DNA of 64,000 nt. Origin: Hirudinaria manillensis. Taxonomy: Eukaryota; Annelida; Clitellata; Hirudinida; Hirudinidae. Both the position numbers and the translations under genes were made by a program. The notes under the pieces are model-generated. The model was not told where the DNA came from, ran no database searches, and saw nothing but the letters and a program-made list of their open reading frames with translations. The DNA lies in assembly GCA_034509925.1 (NCBI GenBank), contig CM067527.1, forward strand, positions 2,852,501 through 2,916,500, given 5' to 3'. How positions within the stretch are numbered: the stretch's first letter is position 1; each line of letters starts with the position of its first letter. Positions 37,037 through 50,673 of this stretch are shown one piece after another.

Positions 37037-40000
37037 ATGTCGAAGAGGAAATATTCTTCCAGCAGTGATCTCGACGACGATGACAGTGTGTTTTCGTCAT
37101 CTTCGAGGGAGAGAGAAGAGTTGAAGGCTTTGTTCTGTAATTACATTGACCGCCTGTCCAGAAGGTACTTTTATATGCTACGTTGTCTTGGAAAATCGTG
37201 GTGACGTTATTTTTCACATTTACAGACGAAAAGCCACTAAAAAGCGAAAAGTTTTTACCGAATTGGTTCAATCCTTTAGTGAACTACCGTTTCTGTCAAA
37301 AAACAGAACCAAAGCAAAGACCAAGAAAAATGCACCAAAATCTTGCCTGAGAGCAGATAGCTCAAGTATTTTTGTGTTTTTTTTTTAAATCATCATTTAG
37401 TTGACCAATATTTTATTCACATTTAATCTGAATAATTTTATTAGGCATTGAAAAGGCAATAGTTCAGAAAAACAACCTCACAAACTTTTTTGAAAGAAGA
37501 ATCTCAAAGCTTTGTTGCGAACACGCCAAAACTTGTGACTTCAAATCGAATCCATCTGACTCATCATCTTCACCCAACAGTTGGAAAACCAAAAACAAGG
37601 AAAAAATAGACAACCTGAAAAGCCAGAGTTCCAAAATAATACTGAAAGAAAAACTCTCTAGCAAAAAGAAGCAGGAGCTTGTGAAGAAATGGAAAAATGA
37701 ACATTTTGGGAAACTGTCAGATGAAGACATAACTGAAGATTTGACATCAACAGCTCTCCATAAACATGTTTCCAGAGATATTAGACATTCTTCCAAACTT
37801 TCTTCATTGTCATCGTCATCATCTGTCCTGTTATCACCCATAATATCTAAGGCCAATGTTAAAGATGTAAGTAAGAGCTCCGAGGATTATTCTGCTAATG
37901 AGAAAATTCTTGTTTCCTCACAGAACCTTCCATCAGATTCAAGAGAAAATCTTCTTTTTGAAAGAAACCCATCAGAGAAATCAATGCCACTCTTAAAAAG
38001 TGTGGAATTGTTTGATGCACTAAACTCAAGGCAACCTTCCCTGAATTCTCAGGTTGATGTGATAAATGTTTTAGAATCTGGTGTGAATGAAATGCGCAAC
38101 AAATTTTCAGAGGCGGATGAAGATTCAAAAATACGTTCTGTGTCGAGAGAACGTTCAGTGACCAATTTGGATTCTGAGTTAAAAGGCATACCTACATCTG
38201 AGGAATGTCTGGTTGAGGACATAAGAGATTCTGATATTCCGAATTATGTTGAAGTTAAAGAAAAGAAGGCGAAAAGTAAAAAAGCAAAATCTAAACGAAA
38301 GTCCCATCACAAAACAAAATCTCCAAGAGATGGAGACGCTAAAAAGAGACGGGAAAAGTCTCAAAGCAAAAAGTTGGAAAAAAAATCCAAATCAAAGAGT
38401 ACCAGGGGAAGTAGATCGAGATCCCGAGAGTCGAGATTGGATGGGAGTCACCGCAATTCTGGAAGAGGCTCTCGATCATATTCTGTACTGGTTAACTCCG
38501 AGTCCGTGTCGAGGTCGATAGAAAGACCAAAAAGGACGGAGAAAAAAAGTCGACAAGAAGTCAGGGCATCGAAACACAAAAGCAAAGAGGATCACGAAGA
38601 CCGCGATGGTCGCTACCGCAGGGATGACGGAAGGCCAGAAAAAAGGGAAAAGATACGTCCAAAGGTGAAAAGGGTGAGAAATTTTCTCAGTTTGGACAGC
38701 AGTGTCGAAGAAGTTCTTAGCGACGATGAAAATGTTGAACGCAGAGAACGACAAAGTTCTCTCGTGCGTGACGTTAGTCCTTCGTCTGAAGCCAGTTCGA
38801 GGGCGGAAGTCGATAAAAAGATTCATTCCAGATGGTCACAAAGTTCAGAATCCGACGTTTCGAAAGCTTCCGACACGTGGCACGTCGACGCGGGAAAACA
38901 AAAACCCGTTCGGAGAAGGTCCGATTCTCACGGAAAGTACGAGTTAAAGAAGAAATCTTCTGTGAAAGTCAGGGAAAGCCTGAGACAACCGCTCGTGGCA
39001 GATTCTTCTGCCGACGAAAAGGTCGTTTTAAACAGCTCCGGGACAAAGAAACTTTCTAAAGTATCCATCGATTTTCACGATCCTTTCTCTTCTGAAGCGA
39101 CTCCCAAAGGGAAAAATTCCAAAGAATCCAGGAATGAAGACAAAGTTTCTGCATGTTCTAGCAAAATCAATGACAAGATGAAGGACTCGAAAAAAGCTTC
39201 ACTAAATATCATGAACTCTGACATATCCAACTTGGATTCTGGAACCAGTCCCGTTGTTTACATTTCTAGTGCCCCGTCTGAAAAGGAAATTGCTTCTAAT
39301 CAGAAGACTGAGAAAATCGAAAACGGAAATTTCTCGGCAATTCCTCCGAATGCCGGAAAGGATCGAATCGAGTCGAATTCTCTGGGTCGGGCACCGCTCA
39401 GGATCAGTTTCAAGCCAAGGGCTGTCCTGAAGAATGTCAACAAACTAGCAGAAGCCAACATCAAGTTTGCTTCATCAAAGTTCAACTCTCTTTACATGAA
39501 GAAAGGCTCTAAGATTGATGATGATCTAGAAGATAGACTCAGCACGTCTACAAGCAAAACTCCACCATCGAAGAGGGTAACGGACTCGCCTTTCGTCTCC
39601 GCTGACAACAAAGCGGAGGAAAAGAAGTCCGACAGAAGTAAGGAGTCGATAGACAATGAAATTAGGTCAGAAAAGAGAATCATCTTGAATGGTCGACAAG
39701 AAAACCACGGAAGAGATCACGGCGATGACCTTCCGAGGAGGGAAGACGGGAAATCGCGGCGGGTTTCTTCGAGTCGCGATTCGAATCTGTCGGAGAGATC
39801 TTCTGGATCGACCGAGCCACGGAAGAGCATCTCGAGGAGGAGAAACAGAAGCTACGGCAGTTCGCGTCGGTCGTACTCTAGCAGATCTCGAGGGAGATCT
39901 GGGGGGAGGAGGAGGAGGAGGGCGAGGAGCCGGACCTACTCTTCCAGGGAGAGCTATCGCAGCCGATCCAGAAGTCGCTCGTACGGGCGACGACGCGGGT

Positions 40001-43000
40001 ACTCTCGGAGGAGGATGCGTTCGTCCTATTCGAGCAGAGATTCCTCGCGGAGGAGGAGACGTTACGACACAAGATCCAGGTCCAGGTCGAGGCGGAGACG
40101 AAGGAGCCATTCCAGCAGGAGCAGTTCGAGGGGAGCGTGCAGACGTCTGAGGAGCTACAGGGATTGGTCGTCGTTTTCCAGCAGGAAGACTTCCGGGAGC
40201 AGCAGGTGGTCCTATTCCAGGTCGGGAAGCGGGCGAAGACGAAGGAGGAGTTCGTCGGAGAGGAAGGACTTTGGCTCGGGAAGGAATCGGTCCCCGTCAA
40301 ATTCCCCGAGGCGAACGTCAAGCGAGAGTCTGACTGCGAACAGTGAGGCCAGTTCTAGGGACGAAGATGCAGCAAACGTAAATTTTGTTTAACCATTTAT
40401 TTATTGATTAATTAATTAATTAATTTATTTATTTGCCTGACAGTAATATATAATATTTTATTTTGTAATCATCATTAATTATTTTAAATTAAATTATATT
40501 TTAACTAATAATTGAGTACAGCTCATGATTATATTTCTGTTTTTGTTTTCACAAGCAGTCAAAGAAGGCAGGGAATCTGGCTTACGAATGCGGGGATGTG
40601 CTCCACGACAGATGTGAGTGTCCGCATAATCGAGCAGTTTCACTTTCATTTTGATGATATTCATTCTAAATTGATCGTCTTTAATTCCTGGCCGCATGAG
40701 CTTTTCATCTCCGTTATTTATAACCGTGTTGCTCACCACACCGGCTGGCTCTTATGTAAATTATGTTGACTTATAATAACTTTAATCTCGTGCGAGCATC
40801 TAAGTCTTAGATTTGCACCCTTTAGACATGATATTTAAACAACGTTATACTTATTTTTCATCTCAAATCCGTTCCATCCAAAAAAAAGAAGAACTCATCG
40901 GGTTTGTTCTGGGCTTTGTGCCGGATTTTCCCGGCTCCGCTTCGGCCGCGGACGTCGCGAGTGATTCGTGTCTTTTTTTTTTTTACTTCGTGCAGATGAA
41001 ATCCTTTCCACTCTTGGGACTGGAACTTTCAGCAAAGTGGTTGAATGCATTGACCAGAAGAAGTAGGCATTGTTGTTGTCGTTGTCGTTGTTGATGACGA
41101 TGTTTCCAGCATCGTATTGTATTGCTTTTGTCGTATTGTTTCTGCCACGACCATCATCATCATCATCATCGCAGTCGGCATGTGGCGCATTACATGCACA
41201 TTCTTGGACATGTTGACAGGTTTTACGGTTGTTAATGTTCACATGATGATTCACATCCACAAAGCTAATTCGTTGAACATTTTATTTATTTTTTAACCAC
41301 CAATCTCTCGTCTCGTTTCAGTGACAAGCACGTCGCCTTAAAAATAATCAAGAACATCCCCAAGTACAGGGAAGCGGCCGAGCTCGAGATAAACATCTTG
41401 AAGGACATAGCCTCAAAGGATCCCAACGATGAAAAGTGAATCTAATTATTATTGTTATAGTATTATTATTGTTATTATTATTATTGTATATTTTAAATTT
41501 TCATTCCCGATGATTTTAAAACGTACCCGATCGGCTCGAATACGAGGCTTTCAAGTAAAAAAAAAATTGCAAAAGTGGACTTGGATTTGATTTTAGATAA
41601 TTACAATATTTTTTTGTTTATTTCTTTGTTGTCATCTTAAAAACTCTGGTCGCTTCTGTCCGTCTCCATTAGCGAATTTGAGTGCTCGGACGATTCTCGT
41701 GCAACGTACCTTCGTCGTGCTATTTTAAAATTTGGTTTCAGGATGGCTCCGCCCATTAGCAGCAGGGTAGGTAATGAGTTGAGTGGTTCATTCATTCGTT
41801 CACTTGACAGATCAATACTGATCAATGCATCGACGATTAGTTGTAAGATACAAGAGGGAGATTCTGTGGTTTATTGCTTCGTTTAAAAACCAAAAAGATT
41901 TTAATTAATCGCTTAATCACTCTGCTAATTTATGCTAATTAATTAATCAATTATTTATTAATGAATTACCAAATTTGATTGGTTGCAGTTTTTGCATCAG
42001 GATTCGTTCAACTTTTGAGCACCTTCAGCATCGGTGCCTCGTATTTGATTCCATGGGACTCGACTTGTATGAATTTCTGGTCGGTGCAGTTGATTGAATA
42101 TTATTATTATTAATAGTAGCCATTATCATATTTTATGATAATTAAAAGACACTTATTTTGCATGCATGAGCACTGGAGACACTTGCAGGACTTGATTTTG
42201 GGGATTTGAATTTGAATTTTGTTTTCTTAATTTTTGAAATCAAAGAAAAACAATTCCTACCAACCTTACACGATGGAGCAGATCAGACGCATAGGCTGGC
42301 AGCTGCTTCGGGCTCTGAAGTGTAAGTTTTGAGACCCAAAAATCTTTTCGGCGGAAATTAAACGTTAACTTTAACGAATATAAACGAACGAACGATAAAA
42401 AAATATGTTGGACTTTGGATATTGAAATGTCATTGTCTATTTAGGACTGCTTTTGTTGTTGGAGGTGAGTGTTTGTTTGGTGCACTTCCATTCCAATGAT
42501 TCGAGGTTTCATTTGACGAGGCGAAATGCGATCTTGCGTCCCCGACGTGCAGCGTTCGGACGAAGGTCTTTGACGTTCCGTCGTCGGACGACTTTTTCTC
42601 GGGTGTCGCGTTCTAACCTTCGTCGAGATGACAGGAAGAGTTTGAAACGAGACGTCAAAAAGAGATCGACGAGGACATCATTGAAGGAACATTTAGCGTT
42701 TAATTTTTCCTCACGTCGAGGTTTAATTGATATCAATAAAGATTCATATCGCCAAATTATTGCCATCATTAACACTATCACTATCATCATCAACGTCAAC
42801 ATCGTAATCATCCCCCGCGTGATTTTCAACGGCGCTTTTTCTCCACCCATTCAGTCTTGCACGGCATCCGACTGATGCACACGGATTTGAAGCCGGAAAA
42901 CATTTTGTTTGTTAATTCTGACTTTTCAGCTGTTCCGAGTCCAAACAAGGTGGGCTTTTGGGATTTTATTCGTTTATTTTTGACGATCGCTCGTCAGTTA

Positions 43001-44794
43001 ACGACGTTAGTTAATAACTGGTTTATTGATAGTCGCGTATGTCCTTAGCGATAAGGTAAACAAAGTTTCGTCAATTCATTCATCTGGTTAAATTGTTGTA
43101 TGAAATTTAAACTATTTTTTGATATTAGGTGTATAATTAGTTTTAATTTTTATTTATTAATTAATTAATCAATTCTGCCAAGGAATTGTCATTTGAACTT
43201 CTCTCCTGAATGCAATTAGGGCAAAAAGTGCTACAACATGTTGAAGCAGACGGACATCAGACTCATCGACTTCGGGTCGGCCATTTATGACCACGAGTCG
43301 CACGAGGACGTCATCTCGACGAGGCAGTACAGGGCCGTGGAGGTCGTGCTGGGTTGGTACTGGGTGGATGAATGGATGGGTGGGTTGGTGGGAGGTTGGA
43401 TGAATGGATGGGTGGGTTGGTGGGTGGATGGGTGATTGAATCAATGGATGGATGGGTGGGTTAGTGGGTGAATGGGTGATTGAATCAATGGATGATGGGT
43501 TTGTGGCTAAGGGTTAACAAGTGTGAGTAGTTCTCAGAAAATTTTTTAATTCTTTGAAAAGACAAAAAATCAGCAAAGTTCATACATGGAGTGCAATAAC
43601 ATCTCGTTCGTTATTGATGGAGTGTTTCTCGAAATTTCTTGAAATTTTTTTAAAATGAAAATTAAATCAAAATTTATTTATTTTAAATTAAAAAAAAAAA
43701 GAAATCGGATGGAATCGACCCTGCGACATTTGGAGCGTCGGGTGCATCCTCTTCGAGATGTACGCGGGTCACACGCTGTTCCAGGTAATCATTTTTATGA
43801 TAAAGGTCATCACCACTGACAACATCATCATCATCACCACTCACAACATCATCATCATCACCACTGACAACATCATCATCATCATCACGGTCATTAGGTT
43901 TATCTCATAATGGATGGTCTTGTCCTGGTGCGTTTGTTGCGTGCAATTTGCAATCCATTTAAACAATTATTTTAACATTTAAACAATCATTTCAACAATA
44001 ACGTCTGCATTCGTACTAATCAAACTGTTGCTATTTATATCTGCCCAATCACCATCACTTTATCTTTTAATTAAAAAGTTAATCGACGTTTTGATAAAAT
44101 TACAACCTTTTTTTTATTCGTCATGTAATTGTTAATTTATTATCGACTTTTGAAACAAAAATGACTTTCGACTGCAGACCCATTCCAACCTGGAACACCT
44201 GGCGATGATGGAAGCGACCCTCGGTCCCCTGCCGCATCGACTGACGCGAAAGTCCGAGTGAGTTTCCATCCTTTTTGAGTCTTTTCCGTTCGATGCATCG
44301 TGCGATGACTTCGATGATGATGATGATGAATTATGAATTACTATCACAGCAAGGACTACTTCTCTGGAGGTCGTCTCAGGTGGGACTCGGACTCGAAGGA
44401 GGGGAGGTATGTCAAGAGGAACTGCAAGCCATTCAAGGTTGGCTCTCGATTGAGATGGAAAAGAGGCTGGTGATGATGATGATGGTGATGGCTGATGATG
44501 ATGATGATGACAGGTGACTGATAGCGAGTTGAATAAAATCTCTAGCTTAATGAATAGGTCAAAGGTTCTGATGATTCTGATGTTGCTATTTGAAGATGTT
44601 GCTGTTTCAAAAGACTTGCTTTTTATCCTTTTTCATTCCCTCCACGACAGAGGTACATGTCGAAGGATGATTCGGACCACCACGACCTCTTCCAGGTCAT
44701 GCTGCTGATGTTGACCTACGAACCTCAGGAAAGGATAACAGCGGAGAAGGCCCTGCAAGAGAGATTCTTTGCGCGCGTTCCCGGCGCGACTTGA
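37037..44794 (+). CDS. CLK: Giant CLK / LAMMER dual-specificity kinase
   Basis: CLKs phosphorylate SR splicing factors in nuclear speckles. Exons: 37037-37164, 37226-37365, 37445-40377, 40559-40613, 40996-41062, 41322-41435, 41989-42079, 42246-42321, 42855-42949, 43220-43352, 43702-43784, 44178-44257, 44350-44437, 44651-44794. All phases close; the product is 1,408 residues, against roughly 480-640 for vertebrate CLKs. Exon 3 alone (2.9 kb) encodes a charged, Ser-rich region ending in a dense Arg-Ser domain. The kinase follows: [25 protein letters not shown] (catalytic Lys), [42 protein letters not shown]. Lys, Asp and DFG are intact. However, the third glycine of the loop is Ser, APE reads AVE, and LAMMER reads LAMMEA. 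Known large forms such as Drosophila Doa show that long N-termini occur. A poly(A) signal AATAAA lies near 45242. Confidence 0.92.
43808..43887. repeat. About 24-bp tandem repeat in CLK intron 11
   Basis: Three copies of a unit built from CATCACCACTGACAACATCA lie shortly after the exon 11 donor. Confidence 0.75.
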
Positions 44795-44997
44795 AATCGA
44801 TCTCGGACGACAAATCCGCGAAGATGCGGAGATGCGGACGTGTTCGTCGGGAGAACCGACGGCGACGGCCTTTGATGTCGGTTTTGTTTCTGAAGCAAAA
44901 CTCATCTCAGCTTCCTCGGAGATCTTTGACCTTTTACTGATGTTCTTTTAACTGCTGTTCGTTATGTCATCGTTTGACTTTTAAAATTTGATTTCCT

Positions 44998-45055
44998 GTT
45001 GTTGTTGTTGATGCAGTGTTGTTGATGTTGTTGTTGATGTCGTTGTTGATGCAGT

Positions 45056-45089
<34 letters not shown>

Positions 45090-45127
45090 ATGCAGTGTTG
45101 TTGATGTTGTTGTTGATGCAGTGTTGT
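44998..45127. repeat. TTG-rich minisatellite
   Basis: Four copies of GATGCAGTGTTGTTGATG are separated by variable numbers of TTG. The array begins about 200 bases after the CLK stop codon and probably lies in its 3' untranslated region. Confidence 0.8.
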
Positions 45128-45588
45128 TTAAATTTGTTGGGTGCACCCTATTTTTCTGTGGGTTACTTTCCTTTGTTTCAATTTACTTTAATCATTTCAA
45201 TCTGTCTGTCTGTCTGCTAACAATTGCTAGCATGAAGTTCTAATAAAGACTCAGAGTTTAGTTCAGACATCTGTCAACTTTTCTGCATGATCGATATTTG
45301 ATTTCATCACATTCTGTTGTGTTATACTACGTTAAGTTAAGTTATGTTATGTTATATTTTAATTTATTTAGGATTATTCAATTCTGCTGGCGTGGATCGT
45401 AGTTAAGCGAGTTGAATTTTGTGTCTTATGTCATGGCTCTTTGAAGCCGGAATTCACTCGTCGGAAGGACGTGAGTAGCAAAAGACGATGTCGATGAACT
45501 GAAAATCTTTTATTGGGGGGAAAACAGTTTCTGCTAAGAACTGAGTAATGTCGCTCGTCCGTCTCGTGTCGTCTCCGAACGCAGGTGT

Positions 45589-46340
45589 CGACAATGAAGT
45601 CGACTGCAGCTGCGAAGAGTGGCCGTCAATGTCCTCGTTTTACGTTATTGTTGATGTTGTTGGTAGATGAATTACTGTGCGTTTCCGGTCAAAAGTCTCC
45701 GAGTAATTCAGGAATTGTGAAAGTTTTATGTCCAAAGATTGTTAACCCAAAAAGTACAGGAACTTGATACAAACTTGAACCGGTTTGTTTCGTTTTCAAT
45801 CGTTCAATGGCACCAGTTGTTTCTGCTTCTTTTTGGATTGAATCGTGCCAGTCAGGTTTGGTTGAAACCGGTCGACAGGTGGTGTCGTGCATATCTTTGG
45901 GTCAAAGGTGAGGAATTTCATTTGTGTCTGTGTGTGTGTGTTTGTGTGCTATTAATAATAGTGTTAGTAATGATGGTAGTTATGATGGTAATAGTAGTAG
46001 CGGTAACTTTGATATTATTATTATTATTATTGCTACAAAGTTACATTATTCACTTTTATAAAGTGGACGCATACAGTTACACTTTTGGAGTTACAGTTTT
46101 CGTTATGAAAAATTTATCGGATTGTATGGTGGAGGTTGACTCATCGTCGTAGCCGTCGTCATCATCTCCATTATCACTATCATCAGCCGTCTTGACTCAA
46201 GAGATGGTGTTAAAGTCTGATTCGATCGGTCATTTCATTTTAATTTTCATTCTTTGCTGAGTCTTTGCAGAGGCACCGGTTTGAACTGGTTCCTCGGCGA
46301 CAAATTCAACAGGTCTCTTCAGGGGTCAGTGACCTTCGGT
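45589..46340 (+). CDS. Weak candidate small secreted protein
   Basis: A Met at 45589 begins a signal-peptide-like stretch (FTLLLMLLVDELLCVSG) just after an acceptor-like CGAACGCAG. In the same frame, a later segment ending ISLGQ at about 45908 has a good donor (AAAG then GTGAGG). It joins in phase to 46271 onward (GTGLNWFLGDKFNRSLQG). I do not recognise the product. The first join and the end of the gene are unresolved, and the 3' part runs into a GACA microsatellite. Confidence 0.2.
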
Positions 46341-46850
46341 GGTCTCGGAGTCCGACAGACAGACAGACATTCGTTCGTTCGTTCGTCCTTTAATCATTCG
46401 TTTACTAATTTATGTGTTCGTTTTAGAGGCTTGATGTTCGATTCCCTTGATGATGACGACGACGACGACGACGATGATAGTGATGATGATACCCAGTAAC
46501 GGATAGTGATAACCTTCAATCTCTTACCAAGCTCCAAGATGATCCTAAATCAGACTTGTTTCTAAAAAAAAATTGAAATTCATTCATTCTTTCGGAAGCA
46601 GGGAATTTTACCTGAGAGTTTTGAAACATTGTGACGACAAAGTCTGCTCCTCAAAGCTCTCAGTTAAACGCTTAACGCTGCAGAGCGCTGTTTAAGTGAT
46701 TCAACGAATATTACAAGTAAAATTTTAACAAATATTTAATAACTAATAACATTAATTCACAGTAATTTACAAAAAAAAATATATATGAAGAATGTCATTT
46801 ATGAGTGTTTTATTTATCATAATTAATTGTAAGATTTATTATCATTATTA

Positions 46851-46884
<34 letters not shown>

Positions 46885-46970
46885 CATTAAACACAGTAAA
46901 CAGTCAATTTTCCACAGAACCTATCGGATTCTGGGGTTCAATTTCAGCGCATTTTCCGCTTTTCAATTAC

Positions 46971-47020
46971 GTCACGTGATATGCAAATGAGCATTCTATA
47001 TTTAGCCTCTAAGACGTCAT
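46971..47020. promoter_or_regulatory. Cluster of E-box, octamer and CRE-like motifs
   Basis: Within 50 bases lie CGTCACGTGA (E-box/CRE-like, 46971-46980), a perfect POU octamer ATGCAAAT (46982-46989), a TATA-like CTATATTTAG (46998-47007) and GACGTCA (47014-47020). The spacing of octamer to TATA resembles a core promoter, but no gene follows that I can recognise. It might be an enhancer of CLK or PLK, or chance. Confidence 0.3.
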
Positions 47021-47403
47021 CATCGTGTTGGTTTCCATGACGACCGCGTTAATTTGATTGAATAACTAACGGATAATAAATAAATTAAATAATTAACTTG
47101 TTGTTTTTTTTTGTGTATTTACTGAGCTTGCATTTAATTATAACTTGTGGAATAAATTTCTATTTTAATTAATTAATTAATTTATTTATTATTTGTTGTT
47201 TAAAAAGTTGAATTTGTAAAATTCCTTTATTTATTATTTAATTAATTAATTAACCAATTTTTTTTAGTCAACCAACCGATTTCAATGATTTGCAACAGAC
47301 GATAAAATTAAAGAAATGAATGATTAACGACTTATTACAGGAAGAAAGATTTTAAATGAAGCAGCGACTGATTAAATCAATAATAATAATTTATAATAAT
47401 AAC

Positions 47404-47439
<36 letters not shown>

Positions 47440-47748
47440 TAATAAGCACATTCAAACTAGATGATGTGCTTGTGGATGGACAGATGGATGGACGGACAGA
47501 CGGATGGGAGGTTTAAAGTGAAGGTAAATGCAACATTCCAAATGAAGTTGGTTTTGATTGTATTTAAATCGCTGGAAGACAATCAATCACTCGGGTTATG
47601 AATAAATAATCGCTTGATTTATTAATTAATGATCGTCATGAATATTTAATCACCTGTGAATAATAACGTACTTGGGTTATAACTGTGGATATTCAGTCCT
47701 TCAAATTGGGCAAAAGATCTGGAATCAATTAGTATAAAAGATTATCCC

Positions 47749-47758
47749 AATCAATCAG

Positions 47759-47811
<53 letters not shown>

Positions 47812-47830
47812 CAATCAATCAATCAATCCG

Positions 47831-47923
<93 letters not shown>

Positions 47924-47990
47924 CAATCAATCAATCAATCCGTCAATCAATCAAACAATCCGTCAATCAACCAACCAATCAATCAATCTA
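47749..47990. repeat. (AATC)n microsatellite, about 240 bp
   Basis: A near-perfect AATC tetranucleotide array is interrupted by a few AAAC and CGTC variants. An internal block (AAACAATCAATCAATCCGTC) occurs twice, suggesting a higher-order duplication inside the array. Confidence 0.95.
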
Positions 47991-49747
47991 TCAACCGAGG
48001 CCCTGAAATGAACTCAAATTTCTAAAAAATGTCGGTTGCATTTTGAGATCAAAGATCAAATAGATCAAAAAAAAAAATCAATTTTCTTTTTTTTATTTAA
48101 TTTTTGAATTCTCTTGAAGGAGAATCTTTTTTATGAATTAATTGGTGACAAGCTGTCATTGATTGATTGCGATTGATGTGTCAATCAGTTCATTTCAATC
48201 AGAGAAATGCCAAAAATACGTGAACAAATGGATAAATAAATGAGCGAATTAATAATATTAATAGTTATAATTAATTATATTATTATTATTATTATATCAT
48301 ATTAATTAATTAACATATAATAATTATTATTATATATAATATAGTTATTATTATTATTATTAACAAGACGAGTATTTAATAAAATAAGCCTGTGCTTACT
48401 TTTCAAGTGGATACTATTTGCCGCAGGGCTTTGATCGTGGCTCTCATGGCCGATGATGATGATGATGATGAAGATGATAACGATGATGACGACGATGATG
48501 ATGACGATGGTTATAGTAGTTTTGATGAAATGATTAGTCTTAATTATGATTTGTAGTGATGATGATAGTGACAACCATTAATAGTAAAGTGGCATATCTG
48601 GAAATGTATAACATTTTCAGTTAATTATCAGAATAATTAGAAAATGAATAAATTGCTTAAGTAATTAATTAGCCAATTGATTAATTAATTAATCCGAAAT
48701 AAAAGAAAACAGCTCGAGTTAAACTCGATCTTTGCTCTCTCAAGTGCAACAGCAAGTGATCACGCCGATGGATGGACGGACGGACGGACGGACGATCGGA
48801 CGGATAGATGGATAAGTAGATAAATGGATGGATATGTGAGTGGGTGGATATTGTCTTTGTAAATCTGGGTGGACGTGTGGGTAGATAAGCGGATGAACGG
48901 ATGGTTCGATGGAATGGTGGAAGGGCCAACTATGGGATAGGCTGATGGATGGAAAGAGGAATCAAGGCGGGAATTAATCGATCACGTGACGGGATTTTCT
49001 CAGGTCAAGGTCGCTTGGGGAGACCTTTGGAAAAGGAGGATGGGATAGAAAGAAAGAAAAACTTAAAATCGGAGGTGAAGAAAATCGAAAGAGAGAAAGG
49101 GAAAGAGAGATGGAAAGAAAATGAGAGTGGAGATATTGTATGATCGTGATTGTGATTGGCTGCAATCAATTCACCACAGGCAGACGATCTTTGGATGGCG
49201 CGAATGCACTGCTGGGACATTTAAAAGTCCGTTCGAGTGAACGTTTTTGACAGCGAAATAACTTGCGACAAAAACTTGTCTTTCTTGTTGTTCTTGTTGT
49301 TCCTTTTTTTTTGTATTTTTGCCTGAATTTTTGTGAATTCCAGGATAAATATGAAAATAAACATTTTCTAAGCTTTCAATTGGCTGGCACGACAACGATA
49401 TTACAACAGCATTAAATTTATTTTATGAGAAAATTCGAGAAAACTCTAAAGAAACCCGTGTGATAATTCTACCTGCGCAGGTGAGAGACTTCTTGAAACG
49501 TGTAAACCTGGATTGATTGTTCAGGCTGATATAAGACGTTGACAACTTTTTAAATGCTTTTAAAAACAACTTTTTAAAAAATATTTTCGTGAAAATTAAT
49601 TTATTTCTCTTGACATTTATTTGTGTTATTACAAGTTACATTATGACGTACAAGGTCGTATCGTAACATCACATTATTTAGTTACTTATTAGTAATAATA
49701 TAAATAAGATTATAATGTTTTGTAGGCCGTTTTCTTCTTCTTTTCAT

Positions 49748-50045
<298 letters not shown>

Positions 50046-50673
50046 TTTTTATTCCTGAATTAATGTGTCTGATGAATTCCAAGTTCGACCTCATGGCTCG
50101 ACTATATAATTTGAATTTGAAAATTTATAGCAAATAATATTTAATATCGTGTTTCCATTTATGCATAAAATTATATAATTAATAATAAATTAATAAATAA
50201 TTAAAATTAATTTTAATAATGTCGATTAATCATGCACCTTTAACAGTCTCTGACAATAAAAGATAGTAATTTAAAAAAAATAATGATAATTGTCATTAAA
50301 GATATCATTATCCACATCATATGTTATAATAAATTTATTAATGTTATTGTACTTAACTATTACGTAACAAAATCAATCTCCTCCAACGTCGCAAATCAAC
50401 CGAGCACTCCAATGGCCTAACGAAATAAATTATCGTCTTGAAGAAAGTTAAAAAGTTAAATTATAAACAGAGTTTTTAAAAACAATCATATTTCATGACA
50501 AACAATTCGAAGATAGATTCAATTTTTTCCTACTTGAGACTTTACTATTCAACAACAACAACGACGACGACGACAACAACAACAACAACAACAACATCGA
50601 CTACAACAACGTCGAAATAAAACATGAAGAGTTGTTTCACAAAAATTGATCCCATTTCATTGCAAAGAATGGA

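Noticed and set aside
37681-40392. A stand-alone SR-rich protein ending at 40392
   Set aside because: The frame stays open upstream to the Met at 37037, and a canonical donor at 40378 joins it in phase to the CLK kinase. The stop at 40390 is intronic, though it may be used in an isoform.
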